This document shows positions 1 to 8,953 of a stretch of 64,000 nt of DNA, piece by piece (positions within the stretch are counted from its first letter, which is position 1; the number at the start of each line of letters is the position of its first letter). The position numbers and the translations under genes are program-made. The DNA is from Candidatus Omnitrophota bacterium (GTDB lineage: Bacteria > CAIJMQ01). The stretch is from NCBI GenBank assembly GCA_018812925.1, contig JAHJCU010000004.1:248001-312000 (forward strand), read 5' to 3'. The notes under the pieces were generated by a model, which saw nothing but the letters and a program-made list of their open reading frames with translations, made no database searches and was not told the DNA's origin.

Positions 1-718
1 CCGTCTTAGTTAAAGTATAATAATGTTGTATGCAATCTCGATACTCTTTTGCTTTTGCTCCATAATTTCCCCAACTTTCATTCAGTCTATCAATCAATAG
101 CTTAGGCAATAAATTTGAGCGCTTACATACAGCGAGGAATTTCTCAAAAGACCTAGGACAACCTTCTTTCTTGAAAAAGACAGACCAAAGAACTATGCGT
201 ATCATTTCATAACAGCGTATCGCAACAGTAATAAGAGCATCAAATTCGTAAAGTGGCTCACAAGTATGCATTGGAGCAAATGTTTGACCTGTTTCTTCCC
301 CTTCGAATCTACCTTTTGAATTAGCAAATCGCAAAGCAATATCACAATAACTATACGCTAATCTTTTACAGTGATATTCCAAAGCTCCCAAAACATAAAC
401 TAAGTCATGAAACTGCTCAACAGACAGACCTTTCTTGCCTATAAGCAACGTCTCAGCTTCGAAATATAGATCCAAACAGGATGGATTTGTTGGAGATAAT
501 AAATCTTCTTGAAACCCTTGAGGTACCCAAAAGGCTTTTAATAATGGGCGAAGACCATATTTCTTTTCTATAAGTTGTGGCTTCCATGGGACGAAATTTC
601 CACCTCTTACCGAACGATAGTGCCATATACCATTATCATTTAAAACTACTTCGATTCCTTTTTCATAGATTATACGAATTAAGCCATATTTTTCTTTGGC
701 AATCTTTTTAGATACCAC
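1..718 (-). CDS. Unknown protein, C-terminal part outside the window
   Basis: The reverse strand is open from the left edge to a GTG at 716-718, with an in-frame stop at 728-730. About 239 codons are visible and the stop lies outside. The N-terminal part is basic and mixed in character. The middle is Cys- and aromatic-rich and looks helical (YSYCDIALRFANSKGRF, then TVAIRCYEMIRIVLW). I recognise no family; a HEPN-like helical fold is only a guess. An upstream ATT at 725 would sit better behind a GGAG, but ATT starts are rare. Coding is supported by the long open frame and sensible composition. Confidence 0.6.
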   Translation of the reverse strand, partial: MVSKKIAKEKYGLIRIIYEKGIEVVLNDNGIWHYRSVRGGNFVPWKPQLIEKKYGLRPLLKAFWVPQGFQEDLLSPTNPSCLDLYFEAETLLIGKKGLSVEQFHDLVYVLGALEYHCKRLAYSYCDIALRFANSKGRFEGEETGQTFAPMHTCEPLYEFDALITVAIRCYEMIRIVLWSVFFKKEGCPRSFEKFLAVCKRSNLLPKLLIDRLNESWGNYGAKAKEYRDCIQHYYTLTKT

Positions 719-766
719 GATTTTAATTTATACTCCGCTGTATTCAAAAAATCAATTTTCAGGCGT

Positions 767-982
767 TTATTTTTTGTTTTTGTCGACGATATTAAATACA
801 AAGGTGAGCAGTAGTGATATGGTCACGCTAATAATAACGGAAATCAATACAATATGCAGAAGACTTAATCCCATAGTAATGCCGACACCTACTGAAACTC
901 CACCTGCAACACCGGATGAAATTCCTGTAATCATACCCGCTCGCCTTTTTATATTTATGCTATCTTCCCGTTTCAGAAACAT
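767..982 (-). CDS. Small two-helix membrane protein
   Basis: A 71-residue protein with a basic N-terminus, a Gly-rich hydrophobic helix (about residues 16-38, with repeated G-x3-G spacing like a glycine zipper) and a second helix (about 42-64), ending DKNKK. Its Shine-Dalgarno AAGGAGGA lies inside the last codons of the release-factor-like gene upstream, and only 3 bases separate that stop from this ATG. Translation of the two is therefore probably coupled. The function is unknown. Confidence 0.65.
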   Translation of the reverse strand: MFLKREDSINIKRRAGMITGISSGVAGGVSVGVGITMGLSLLHIVLISVIISVTISLLLTFVFNIVDKNKK

Positions 983-985
983 TCT

Positions 986-1405
986 CTATTCCTCCTTGAT
1001 TCCTACTTTAGACCTAAGCGACTTTTTATCTGACTGTTTGTGTTTTGCCTCAAGCATCTTTTCTTTGGCGCGTTTGGAGCGTCTGCGTTTTTGTCTGCGG
1101 ATTTTTTCAATGCGTTTTCTTTCCGCCGCAACAAAGCCTTTTTGTTTTTTTTCGATTAAATCAAGAATGCGTCTTCGCGCAAGGAGACGGTTTAGCACTT
1201 GACTACGCGTTTCCTGGCATTTGACAGAAAGCCCTGTAGGAATATGGGTTAGTACAACGCAGGTTGAGGTTTTGTTGACATTTTGTCCGCCAGGGCCGGA
1301 TGAACGGATAAATTTTTCTTCCATGTCGCTTTCTTTAACTCCGAGTTGCACCATACGCTTATCAAGTTCTTGCTGTTTTCCTGAAGAGACATTGAATTGA
1401 TTCAT
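986..1405 (-). CDS. GGQ-domain peptide chain release factor-like protein
   Basis: A 139-residue protein with the class-I release-factor catalytic loop GPGGQNVNK (GGQ at residues 39-41) and then a long basic tail rich in Arg/Lys. It lacks the codon-recognition domains of RF1/RF2. This is the ArfB/C12orf65-type build, in which the GGQ domain hydrolyses peptidyl-tRNA on stalled ribosomes and the basic tail sits in the mRNA channel. The rescue role is inferred from architecture. It is followed by the small membrane protein gene and preceded by the HD hydrolase gene on the same strand. Confidence 0.8.
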   Translation of the reverse strand: MNQFNVSSGKQQELDKRMVQLGVKESDMEEKFIRSSGPGGQNVNKTSTCVVLTHIPTGLSVKCQETRSQVLNRLLARRRILDLIEKKQKGFVAAERKRIEKIRRQKRRRSKRAKEKMLEAKHKQSDKKSLRSKVGIKEE

Positions 1406-1448
1406 TTGGAATGTATTATTCTAATTAACGCTATAGATTGCCCTGATT

Positions 1449-2642
1449 TCATCTCCTACCTATTTGGGAAAGAATTTTCATGTGCGGCTGGAAAATCATA
1501 TCGTAAATATCCATAGCGTAACGGTCGGTCATACCTGAGATATAATCCGATATATATATTAATTCTTCCTTTTTGTTTTTTCTTATTCTTTCCTGCACAT
1601 TTATAGGTAGAAGTTCGCGTTTATCTTTGAATTTGTTGAATAGCCGTCTTATTATTTCCCTGCCTTTTTCTATCATTAAAAGCACATTGGGATGCTGATA
1701 CATCTCTTTCTCAAGTATATTTCTCAGTTGATTAAAATCTTCTATTTCATCTTTAGCAAAGCCGACTATGGGATGGGATAATTTTCTAATATCAAGACAA
1801 CTGTTTACTTTTTTCTTCTGCAGGTTTTCATAAGTCTGGGTCAGGACTTTCACATTGCAATATTCAATTAAATGTCTTACAGACCTGCGATATATAAGTT
1901 CTTTGTTTTGGGAACCTACTTCTTTTTTAGCTTTGGTAAAAACTTTTTTCCACAGCAGGTTACCGGATTCATTTAAAATATCGTCGGTTATAAGCCCCAC
2001 CCTTAATCCGTCGTCCAAATCATGAGCCAAAAAAGCCAGTTCATCTGCCACTGAAACAATTTGAGCTTCTATACTTGGCTGGGGAAAGCGTAAAAATTCT
2101 TTTGGAGATGTAAATTTATCATAAGCGGTTAAATGACGCGCAATACCTTCTCTTACTTCCCATGTAAGATTTAAACCATCAAAATCAACATATCTTTTTT
2201 CCAGTTTGTCCACAATGCGAAGACCTTGAAGATTATGGTTAAACCCACCGTTGGCTTTCATTAGTTCGCACAACTCTGCTTCCCCTGCATGTCCAAAAGG
2301 CGTATGCCCAATATCGTGCGCAAGAGCAATAACTTCCACTAAATCTTCATTTACTTTCAAGGTTCTGGCCAAAGTTCGGGCGTGTTGCATAACTTCTATC
2401 GTATGAGTAAGCCGTGTACGGTAAAAATCGGCTTCATCAATAAGGAAAACCTGTGTTTTATATTGAAGTCTTCTAAAAGCCGAGGAATAGATTATTCTAT
2501 CTCTGTCTCTTTGAAAGGCACTGCGATAAAAATCTTTACCTTCTTTAAAATGTCTTTTTGCGTTTTTGCTTTTGGAACTATACGAAGCCAACATATCTTC
2601 TGCTGATTCAATTCTTTCCCTGATAGATTCTTTTTTTGACAT
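1449..2642 (-). CDS. dGTP triphosphohydrolase-like HD-domain protein
   Basis: A 397-residue member of the dGTPase-like family, which hydrolyses dNTPs to nucleosides and triphosphate. The N-terminal signature RDRDRIIYSSAFRRLQYKTQ (45-64) is followed by the HD metal site: His80 (RLTHT), His109-Asp110 (LAHDIGH) and a later Asp in FLAHDLDD. Length fits the short dGTPase-like (type 2) group rather than the 500-residue E. coli Dgt. The promoter ends only five bases before this ATG (see the promoter entry), so the mRNA is probably leaderless, which supports this start. Confidence 0.88.
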   Translation of the reverse strand: MSKKESIRERIESAEDMLASYSSKSKNAKRHFKEGKDFYRSAFQRDRDRIIYSSAFRRLQYKTQVFLIDEADFYRTRLTHTIEVMQHARTLARTLKVNEDLVEVIALAHDIGHTPFGHAGEAELCELMKANGGFNHNLQGLRIVDKLEKRYVDFDGLNLTWEVREGIARHLTAYDKFTSPKEFLRFPQPSIEAQIVSVADELAFLAHDLDDGLRVGLITDDILNESGNLLWKKVFTKAKKEVGSQNKELIYRRSVRHLIEYCNVKVLTQTYENLQKKKVNSCLDIRKLSHPIVGFAKDEIEDFNQLRNILEKEMYQHPNVLLMIEKGREIIRRLFNKFKDKRELLPINVQERIRKNKKEELIYISDYISGMTDRYAMDIYDMIFQPHMKILSQIGRR

Positions 2643-2647
2643 GTCTT

Positions 2648-2676
2648 ATTGTAAGAAGATACTGTTTTATTGTCAA
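2648..2676 (-). promoter_or_regulatory. Sigma-70 promoter of the dGTPase-like gene, giving a leaderless mRNA
   Basis: On the minus strand TTGACA (2671-2676), a 17-bp spacer and TACAAT (2648-2653). The ATG at 2640-2642 starts five bases after the -10 box, so transcription should begin at or next to the start codon. No Shine-Dalgarno is possible. Confidence 0.75.
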
Positions 2677-2739
2677 ACCCCGCTGTCCCCGTTAAACTCT
2701 TTGAAATGAGTTCCCACGCCTCGGCTAAACAAAAAGCGG

Positions 2740-2768
2740 TTGTCTATGAAATATTCATCTGTTATAAT
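2740..2768 (+). promoter_or_regulatory. Sigma-70 promoter of ftsH
   Basis: TTGTCT (2740-2745), a 17-bp spacer and a perfect TATAAT (2763-2768). The ftsH ATG is at 2789, which leaves a leader of about 14 nt. It is divergent from the dGTPase promoter, and the two share a 60-bp regulatory gap. Confidence 0.8.
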
Positions 2769-2788
2769 GCCCGAAAATAGGGTTTAAA

Positions 2789-4735
2789 ATGGGAAAAAGA
2801 GAAAATTTTAAAAAGAAGGTTGCGCAAAAGAGTCGCGGGACGTTTCCACGAGCTCTTGTATTAGGAATTCTAATTTTTGGATTATTCCTGTATATGCTCA
2901 GTATGTTTAACCTAAATAAAGAAGAAATAATTCCGGTTACATATTCAGAATTCATACAACAGGTAAAAGATGGGAACATAGCCTCTGCAGTTGTTATAGA
3001 AAAGATTACCAGAGGAAGAGATATAAAAGGTGTTTTTACTTCTGGCAAATCTTTTGCTGTTTATGCGCCCGAAGACCCTGTATTATTTAAACTTCTCGAT
3101 GAATATAATGTTAGTTATGACGCAAAGCCGGAAGATACGATATTAAAACAGATTCTTTCATTTCTTCCGTTTCTCCTATTTATCCTCTTTATATGGTTTT
3201 TTGTTTTTCGCCAAATGCAATCCACAGGCAATAAAGCGTTATCATTTGGCAAAAGCAGAGCCCGAATGGCTACAAACGATAAGCAGAAAGTGACTTTTAA
3301 AGATGTGGCAGGGGTAGATGAAGCAAAAGAAGAATTACAGGAAATTATAGATTTCTTAAAAAGCCCCCAAAAGTTTCAGAAATTGGGCGGTAAAATACCA
3401 AAAGGTGTTCTTATAGTAGGACAACCAGGTACAGGGAAAACATTATTGGCAAAAGCAATAGCAGGAGAAGCCAATGTTCCTTTCTTTTCTATATCCGGTT
3501 CAGATTTTGTGGAAATGTTCGTAGGGGTGGGAGCAGCCAGAGTGAGAGACCTATTTGAAAAAGCTAAAAAACAATCTCCTTCTATTATTTTTGTGGATGA
3601 GATAGATGCGGTAGGAAGACAAAGAGGAGCTGGATTTGGTGGAGGACATGATGAAAGAGAACAGACTCTAAATCAGTTGCTCTCTGAAATGGACGGTTTT
3701 GATACAAAAGCAGGTGTAATTATGATTGCTGCAACAAACAGACCCGACGTTTTAGACCCTGCACTTCTTCGCCCCGGCAGATTTGATAGACATATCGTAG
3801 TTGATATGCCCGATATAAAGGGAAGAGAAGAAATCATGCAAATCCACACCAGAGAAGTTAAATTGGGTAAAGATGTAGATTTGAAATTAATTGCGCGGCA
3901 GACACCCGGTTTCTCTGGAGCTGACTTGGCAAACCTCGTAAACGAAGCAGCTCTACTTGCCGCAAGAAGAAATAAACAAATGGTCAGCAATAACGAACTG
4001 GAAGAATCTATTTACAGAGTTATGGCTGGGCCCGAAAGAAAGAGCAGAGTTATATCTGAACATGAGAAGAAGTTGATAGCCTATCATGAATCCGGCCATG
4101 CTCTTATTGCTCATCTCTTGCCATTTGCAGATCCTGTTCATAAAATTTCCATCATTCCCCGGGGTATTGCTGCACTTGGATATACTTTGCAATTACCTCT
4201 TGAAGATAGATTTATAATGACAAAGAGCGAGATACTGGAAAAAATTACTGTCCTTATGGGCGGCAGAATAGCAGAGAATATATTTTTTAACGAGAGCACC
4301 ACAGGAGCAAAAAGTGATTTAAAGGTAGCTACAGAAACAGTGCAGAAGATGATAACAGAATATGGAATGAGCGAGAAATTGGGTCCTATAACCTTAGGTA
4401 AAAGTGATGAACTGGTATTCCTGGGCCGAGATTTCTCCAGAGAGAGAAATTTTTCGGAAGCTGTGGCTTCAGAAATAGATGAGGAAATACGAAGGATAAT
4501 CAATGAATGTTACAAAAGAGGAGAAGATATTATAAAAAATAATAAAGCAAAAATAGAGAAATTAGTAAAAATACTACTCACAAAAGAAGTTTTGGATGCC
4601 GAAGAAATAGAAAAAATATTGGGCAAGTCTCCTAAAAAGAATTCTTTGCCTCTAACAAACTCAAAGCTATCAGGCAAAGAACAAAAAACAAAAGTAATAG
4701 AGCCGCCCGTGATTCGCCAAAACGAGAAGGTTTAA
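2789..4735 (+). CDS. ftsH: ATP-dependent zinc metalloprotease FtsH
   Basis: A 648-residue membrane AAA+ protease that degrades misfolded membrane proteins and short-lived regulators. It has two membrane helices (about 24-41 and 122-141) around a short periplasmic domain. Walker A is GQPGTGKT (211-218), Walker B ends in VDEID (about 269-273), and the second region of homology runs through [17 protein letters not shown]. The zinc site HESGH is at 433-437. All catalytic residues are present and length is normal. folP follows 22 bp downstream, the same order as in several other bacteria. Confidence 0.97.
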   Translation: MGKRENFKKKVAQKSRGTFPRALVLGILIFGLFLYMLSMFNLNKEEIIPVTYSEFIQQVKDGNIASAVVIEKITRGRDIKGVFTSGKSFAVYAPEDPVLFKLLDEYNVSYDAKPEDTILKQILSFLPFLLFILFIWFFVFRQMQSTGNKALSFGKSRARMATNDKQKVTFKDVAGVDEAKEELQEIIDFLKSPQKFQKLGGKIPKGVLIVGQPGTGKTLLAKAIAGEANVPFFSISGSDFVEMFVGVGAARVRDLFEKAKKQSPSIIFVDEIDAVGRQRGAGFGGGHDEREQTLNQLLSEMDGFDTKAGVIMIAATNRPDVLDPALLRPGRFDRHIVVDMPDIKGREEIMQIHTREVKLGKDVDLKLIARQTPGFSGADLANLVNEAALLAARRNKQMVSNNELEESIYRVMAGPERKSRVISEHEKKLIAYHESGHALIAHLLPFADPVHKISIIPRGIAALGYTLQLPLEDRFIMTKSEILEKITVLMGGRIAENIFFNESTTGAKSDLKVATETVQKMITEYGMSEKLGPITLGKSDELVFLGRDFSRERNFSEAVASEIDEEIRRIINECYKRGEDIIKNNKAKIEKLVKILLTKEVLDAEEIEKILGKSPKKNSLPLTNSKLSGKEQKTKVIEPPVIRQNEKV

Positions 4736-4757
4736 AAAATCCATTATCTTCAATACA

Positions 4758-5627
4758 ATGGTTTGTCTTAAATGCGGTCGATATAATCTCAATTTAGAAT
4801 CAAAAACCCATCTGATGGGGATTTTAAACATAACACCTGATTCGTTCTATGACGGCGGAAAATATTCATCTCTATCACAAACAGAAAAAAGAGCAATACA
4901 GATAGAAGAAGACGGAGCGGATATAATCGATATAGGAGGAGTTTCCACGCGCCCCGGTTCACAACCTCCCAGCGAAGAAGAAGAAACAAAAAGAGTCATC
5001 CCCTTAATCAAAAAAATAATCAAAAAAATAAATATTCCAATCTCTATCGATACTTATCGCGCAGAAGTGGCAAGAAAAGCGCTGGATTTAGGCGTAAGTA
5101 TTGTGAACGATGTTACTGCTCTTAACGGTGATAAAAAAATGGTTGAAGTTGTTGCCGAATATAATGTCCCAATTATTTTAATGCACATGAAAGGGGAACC
5201 TTGCAAGATGCAGAAAAATCCTTACTACAAAAATGTAATACAAGAAATAAGTCAATTTTTAAAAGAAAGAATTGATTTTTCTCTTGCGCGTGGCATAAAG
5301 AAAGAAAACATACTCATTGACCCCGGGATAGGATTTGGGAAAAGATTAGAAGATAATCTTGAAATCATAAGCAAGTTAAAAGAATTCGGCGGGTTAGGAA
5401 AACCTATCGTCCTTGGAGTTTCAAGGAAATCTTTTATAGGCAAGGTGCTTGATTTGCCGATAGAAGAACGACTTTTGGGCACTGCCGCATCTGTAACAGC
5501 GGCAATTATGAACGGAGCCAATATTTTAAGAGTTCACGACATAGCCGAAATGTCTCAGGTAATCAAAATGACAGATGTGATACTACGACCAAAGACTAAA
5601 GACTGTAGACCTAAGACTAGCAACTAA
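4758..5627 (+). CDS. folP: Dihydropteroate synthase
   Basis: A 289-residue TIM-barrel enzyme joining p-aminobenzoate to hydroxymethyl-dihydropterin pyrophosphate in folate synthesis. The family motifs are in order: MGILNITPDSFYDGG (20-34), DIGGVSTRPGS, SIDT, NDVTALNGD, DPGIGFGK, GVSRKSFIG and the terminal RVHDI. The last ~13 residues (RPKTKDCRPKTSN) are encoded by the first arm of a low-complexity intergenic palindrome, so the natural C-terminus appears extended by repeat DNA. The two short cysteines near the N-terminus (CLKCG) are unusual. Confidence 0.94.
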   Translation: MVCLKCGRYNLNLESKTHLMGILNITPDSFYDGGKYSSLSQTEKRAIQIEEDGADIIDIGGVSTRPGSQPPSEEEETKRVIPLIKKIIKKINIPISIDTYRAEVARKALDLGVSIVNDVTALNGDKKMVEVVAEYNVPIILMHMKGEPCKMQKNPYYKNVIQEISQFLKERIDFSLARGIKKENILIDPGIGFGKRLEDNLEIISKLKEFGGLGKPIVLGVSRKSFIGKVLDLPIEERLLGTAASVTAAIMNGANILRVHDIAEMSQVIKMTDVILRPKTKDCRPKTSN

Positions 5628-5690
5628 AAATATGTTGCTTGTGTTTTGTAGGTCTTGAGTCTGTTGTCTTCAGTCTATAGTCTATATTTA
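5581..5690. repeat. Low-complexity word palindrome overlapping the folP end
   Basis: The left arm is built of degenerate AGACTAAAGAC words and the right arm of GTCTTGAGTCTGTTGTC words. They are imperfect inverted repeats around about 5630. The left arm encodes the folP tail, and the right arm ends two bases before the rhomboid ATG. It may act as a terminator or processing hairpin. Confidence 0.6.
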
Positions 5691-5691
5691 A

Positions 5692-6378
5692 ATGATACCT
5701 TTAAAAAACGATATCCCAAGAAATACTTTCCCTTTAATAGTCTTACTACTTATTCTAATTAATATCCTTCTTTTCTTTCATGAAATATCTTTGGGAAAAT
5801 CTTTAGAGTTATTTATAAAAAATTACGGCGTCATACCTGTAAATTTCTTTTCCAACAAAGCCGACTTATTTTCGAGGGGCTATACTTTAATTACCTCAAT
5901 TTTTCTTCACGGAAGTTGGCTGCATCTTTTTGGAAATATGTGGTTTTTATGGATTTTTGGTAAAAACATAGAAGACAGGCTTGGGCATCTGCGCTACATA
6001 ATTTTTTATTTGGGATGCGGGATAGCAGGAGGATTGGCGCATATTTATGTCAATCCCGCTTCAGCTATACCGACTATAGGAGCTTCGGGAGCAATCTCGG
6101 GTATTCTCGGCGCTTATTTTATTCTTTATCCTTTTGCGCGCATTCTTACTGCAGTGCCAATTTTCTTCTTTTTTTATTTTATAAAACTCCCTGCTTTCTT
6201 TTTTTTAGGACTATGGTTTCTTATACAGTTTTTTTCGGGAACATCGTCTATATTAACCGAACCAACCTCAATGGGAGAAGTCGCCTGGTGGGCGCACGTA
6301 GGAGGTTTTGCTGCCGGTATAATTCTTGTCCCGTTTTTTTTAATAGGAAGAAAAAAGCCTGCCCGCTCGTTTACATAA
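5692..6378 (+). CDS. Rhomboid family intramembrane serine protease
   Basis: A 228-residue polytopic membrane protein of the bacterial rhomboid family. The catalytic Ser132 lies in GASG (130-133) and the catalytic His202 in WAHVGGFAAG. The loop-1 HGSWLHLFGNMWFLWIFG segment (73-90) is typical. Six membrane helices are expected and length matches the GlpG core without a cytosolic domain. It probably cleaves single-pass membrane proteins; the substrate is unknown. It follows folP across a repeat palindrome and is convergent with mreB. Confidence 0.9.
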   Translation: MIPLKNDIPRNTFPLIVLLLILINILLFFHEISLGKSLELFIKNYGVIPVNFFSNKADLFSRGYTLITSIFLHGSWLHLFGNMWFLWIFGKNIEDRLGHLRYIIFYLGCGIAGGLAHIYVNPASAIPTIGASGAISGILGAYFILYPFARILTAVPIFFFFYFIKLPAFFFLGLWFLIQFFSGTSSILTEPTSMGEVAWWAHVGGFAAGIILVPFFLIGRKKPARSFT

Positions 6379-6416
6379 ACAAGCAGGCAGGAAAAGTAAA
6401 ACAAAATAATTAATTG

Positions 6417-6559
6417 TTTACCCCGTTTAGAGATAAAAAAAAAACAAACAAAAGGTCAAATCCCACTTAAAATTGTAAAAGCTGACGAGAAGACAGCGAT
6501 ATTACAGATAAGTTACGGTCGCCATTGTATATGTGGCGACCTATCTCTAACGGAGTTTA
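6417..6559. repeat. Interspersed element with terminal inverted repeats, copy 1
   Basis: A 143-bp unit starts TTTACCCCGTTTAGAGAT and ends ATCTCTAACGGAGTTTA, which are inverted copies of each other. Next to the right end is a strong hairpin (6517-6541: GGTCGCCA, 9-base loop, TGGCGACC). The second copy is at 21354-21481. The right end supplies the TAA stop codon of mreB. It is non-coding and MITE-like; a structured RNA closed by the end-to-end stem is an alternative. Confidence 0.65.
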
Positions 6560-7585
6560 TTCAAAAGTCGCGATTCTTCTTAAGAAAGCTATTTCGTCAA
6601 GACACTTACCTGCGCCAACTGCCACTGCAGTGAAAGGGTCTTCAGCCATAGTCACGGGAAGTCCTGTTTTTTCAGCAATAGTTTTATCCAACCCTTTAAG
6701 ACAAGAACCTCCGCCGGCTAAAACTATACCCTTATCAACCAAATCTGCGGCTAATTCAGGCGGCGTTCTTTCTAATGTTTCTCTTATCACTTTTAGAATT
6801 GCATCCACAGGAGGTTTTAACGCTTCCCTTACTTCTTCCGATGAGATAGTCAATGTTTTAGGAAGTCCCACAACCAAATCTCTTCCTTTAACTTGCATAC
6901 TTGTCTCTTCTTCTTGTGGAAACGCGGAACCTATCTTTATCTTGACATCTTCGGCTGTTCTTTCTCCTATCATAAGATTATGTTTGTCTTTCATATGTTG
7001 AATTATTGCTTCGTTCATTTCATCTCCTGCAATTCTAATCATTTGACATTCCACAATTCCCGCCAAAGAAATGACTGCAACTTCACTTGTCCCGCCGCCG
7101 ATATCAACAACCATATTCCCGCCTGGGGTTTGAACCGGCAAACCTGCGCCGATAGCCGCAGCCATGGGTTGTTCGACTAAATATACTTCCCGAGCACCTG
7201 CTTCTGTCGCGGATTCCTTAACAGCTCTTTTTTCAGCTTCAGTAATGCCGGACGCTATGGCTATTACCACTCTGGGACGAATAAGTTTTCTTCTACCATT
7301 GGCTTTGTTTATAAAATATCTCAGCATTGCTTCCGTCGCTTCAAAATCGGTAATTACTCCGTCTTTTAAAGGTCTTGTAGCCACAATAGAAGCAGGAGTT
7401 CTTCCAAGCATTTCTTTCGCTTCATTCCCTACCGCAAGTATGGTTTTAGAACCCTTATGAATAGCTATAACTGAAGGTTCGAACAAAACAATACCTTTAC
7501 CCTTAGCATATACCAAAGTATTGGCAGTGCCCAGATCTATACCCAGGTCATTAGAAGAAAAACCCCAGATACGATCAAATATCAT
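6557..7585 (-). CDS. mreB: Rod shape-determining actin homologue MreB
   Basis: A 342-residue bacterial actin that forms membrane-bound filaments directing lateral wall synthesis. The phosphate-1 motif GIDLGTANTLVY is near residue 16, the phosphate-2 region is VDIGGGTSEVAV, and the adenosine motif is GIVLAGGGSCLKGL. The full family length is present. A GGGAGG Shine-Dalgarno lies five bases before ATG. No mreC or mreD is adjacent, unlike the common mreBCD operon; panD is divergent instead. The stop codon falls inside the inverted repeat of the neighbouring element. Confidence 0.97.
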   Translation of the reverse strand: MIFDRIWGFSSNDLGIDLGTANTLVYAKGKGIVLFEPSVIAIHKGSKTILAVGNEAKEMLGRTPASIVATRPLKDGVITDFEATEAMLRYFINKANGRRKLIRPRVVIAIASGITEAEKRAVKESATEAGAREVYLVEQPMAAAIGAGLPVQTPGGNMVVDIGGGTSEVAVISLAGIVECQMIRIAGDEMNEAIIQHMKDKHNLMIGERTAEDVKIKIGSAFPQEEETSMQVKGRDLVVGLPKTLTISSEEVREALKPPVDAILKVIRETLERTPPELAADLVDKGIVLAGGGSCLKGLDKTIAEKTGLPVTMAEDPFTAVAVGAGKCLDEIAFLRRIATFE

Positions 7586-7639
7586 ATTATTACCTCCCGT
7601 TTTTTTAATTAAATATTAATTTTCTAAACATCCGCCGTA

Positions 7640-7667
7640 ATTATATCCTTTTTTATAAAAAAAGCAA
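7640..7667 (-). promoter_or_regulatory. Probable mreB promoter
   Basis: On the minus strand TTGCTT (7662-7667), a 16-bp spacer and TATAAT (7640-7645). It leaves a leader of about 50 nt that contains the GGGAGG ribosome site of mreB. Confidence 0.6.
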
Positions 7668-7700
7668 AACAAAATAAAATATAGTATAATGTCGACCGAT

Positions 7701-8057
7701 ATGTTAAGGTCTCTATTAAAAACAAAAATAAACGGCGCTACCGTTACCCAAACACAACTTCATTATGAAGGAAGTATCACAATCGACGAAGAAATAATGG
7801 AGCAAGCCGATTTACTTCCTTTCGAAGAGGTTTGGGTATTGAATGTAAACAATGGCACGCGTTTTGTCACTTACTGCATAAAAGGAAAAAGAAATAGTGG
7901 GGCTATATGTCTAAACGGCCCCAGCGCAAGATTGACTCAAGTAGGAGATAAAATTATGATTGTCTGTTTTTCTTCCTTTTCACAGGAAGAGGCAAAAAAT
8001 CATAAACCGAAATTAGTTTATCTTGGTGCAAGTAATAAAATTATAAAAATAACTTAA
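7701..8057 (+). CDS. panD: Aspartate 1-decarboxylase, pyruvoyl type
   Basis: A 118-residue proenzyme that makes beta-alanine for pantothenate and CoA. HYEGSITID gives the self-cleavage site Gly24-Ser25, and Lys9 is present when the ATG at 7701 is used. This start matches the first Met of E. coli PanD. The in-frame ATG at 7689 overlaps a TATAAT box (7685-7690) and is unlikely to be real. That -10 box would give a leader of only a few bases, though no good -35 is visible. No panB or panC is adjacent. Confidence 0.93.
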   Translation: MLRSLLKTKINGATVTQTQLHYEGSITIDEEIMEQADLLPFEEVWVLNVNNGTRFVTYCIKGKRNSGAICLNGPSARLTQVGDKIMIVCFSSFSQEEAKNHKPKLVYLGASNKIIKIT

Positions 8058-8078
8058 GCTGATTTTTTCCATCAGGAT

Positions 8079-8852
8079 TTAGCATTCTTCTCTTATACTT
8101 TGAATTGTCTCTGCTTTTCCGTCTTCATTAACTTGAATAATTACCGCATTTAGCAAACCTGTTCCTGAAGAAGGTTTCATTCTGTAGGGAATTCCCGTAA
8201 GAAATCTTTTTAAAACAATATCCGCTTCAACTCCTATTATAGAATCAATTGACCCGGTCATCCCCACATCGGTAATATATGCGGTCCTATCAGGTAAAAC
8301 GCAAGCGTCTGCGGTCTGAACATGAGTATGGGTTCCTATAACTGCGGAGACTTTGCCGTCCAAAAACCTGCCCATAGCTACTTTTTCGGATGTTGCTTCT
8401 GCATGAAAATCCACAATTATTATAGAGGTATGTTTTTTTATCAAAGCAATTTCTTCTAAGGCTTTTCTAAAGGGACAATCTACGATAGGCATAAAAACTC
8501 TACCGGATAAATTTATTACACCTACGGATATTCCGTTATCTGTTTTTGCAACACAAGCGCCGCAACCTGGAACACCGGGCGGATAATTTGCAGGCCTCAG
8601 TATTTTCTCATTATTATCAAGATGAGGGATTATCTCTTTTTTATCCCAAATATGATTGCCTGAGGTAATAACATCAATTCCTAATTCGAAAAGCTCCTGG
8701 GCTGTTTGGGGCGTTAAACCTACTCCTCCGGAAGCATTTTCTCCGTTTGCTATGCAAAGATTAAACTCTTTCTTATGGCAAGCGAGATAATTTTTGACTA
8801 AGGTTCTTCCTGCTTTGCCAATTATATCTCCTATCACCAGAATTTTTATCAT
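8079..8852 (-). CDS. ymdB: YmdB-type metallophosphoesterase
   Basis: A 257-residue protein matching the YmdB/TIGR00282 family of calcineurin-like phosphodiesterases, reported to act on 2',3'- and 3',5'-cyclic nucleotides. Metal-binding motifs include ILVIGDIIGKAGR at the N-terminus, NGENASGGVGL, SGNHIWDKKE, DFHAEATSEK and VGTHTHVQTAD. The frame extends four codons upstream (ATG at 8864), but family alignment favours the internal ATG at 8852. It sits just downstream of rny on the same strand; rny-ymdB adjacency is widespread and suggests a shared role in RNA turnover. Confidence 0.93.
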   Translation of the reverse strand: MIKILVIGDIIGKAGRTLVKNYLACHKKEFNLCIANGENASGGVGLTPQTAQELFELGIDVITSGNHIWDKKEIIPHLDNNEKILRPANYPPGVPGCGACVAKTDNGISVGVINLSGRVFMPIVDCPFRKALEEIALIKKHTSIIIVDFHAEATSEKVAMGRFLDGKVSAVIGTHTHVQTADACVLPDRTAYITDVGMTGSIDSIIGVEADIVLKRFLTGIPYRMKPSSGTGLLNAVIIQVNEDGKAETIQSIREEC

Positions 8853-8902
8853 TGTCGAGATCACATAGTATATGGTTGACAGTCAATTAACTATAAACTA
8901 TC

Positions 8903-8941
8903 AACCCCGCCTGCTCTCGACAAAGGAGAGCGGGCAGGCAT
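8903..8941. repeat. CCGCCTGC-type palindrome
   Basis: CCCGCCTGCTCTC and GAGAGCGGGCAGGC form a hairpin between rny and ymdB, preceded by AACTATAAACTATC words (8885-8904). It belongs to a GC-rich family of palindromes scattered through the window (near 10787, 13218, 22351, 55250 and 58305). Confidence 0.65.
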
Positions 8942-8953
8942 ACACTATTTCTA

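Noticed and set aside
696-1202. 168-codon plus-strand open frame
   Set aside because: It is the complement of the release-factor and small membrane genes, both of which have family motifs or a coupled ribosome site.
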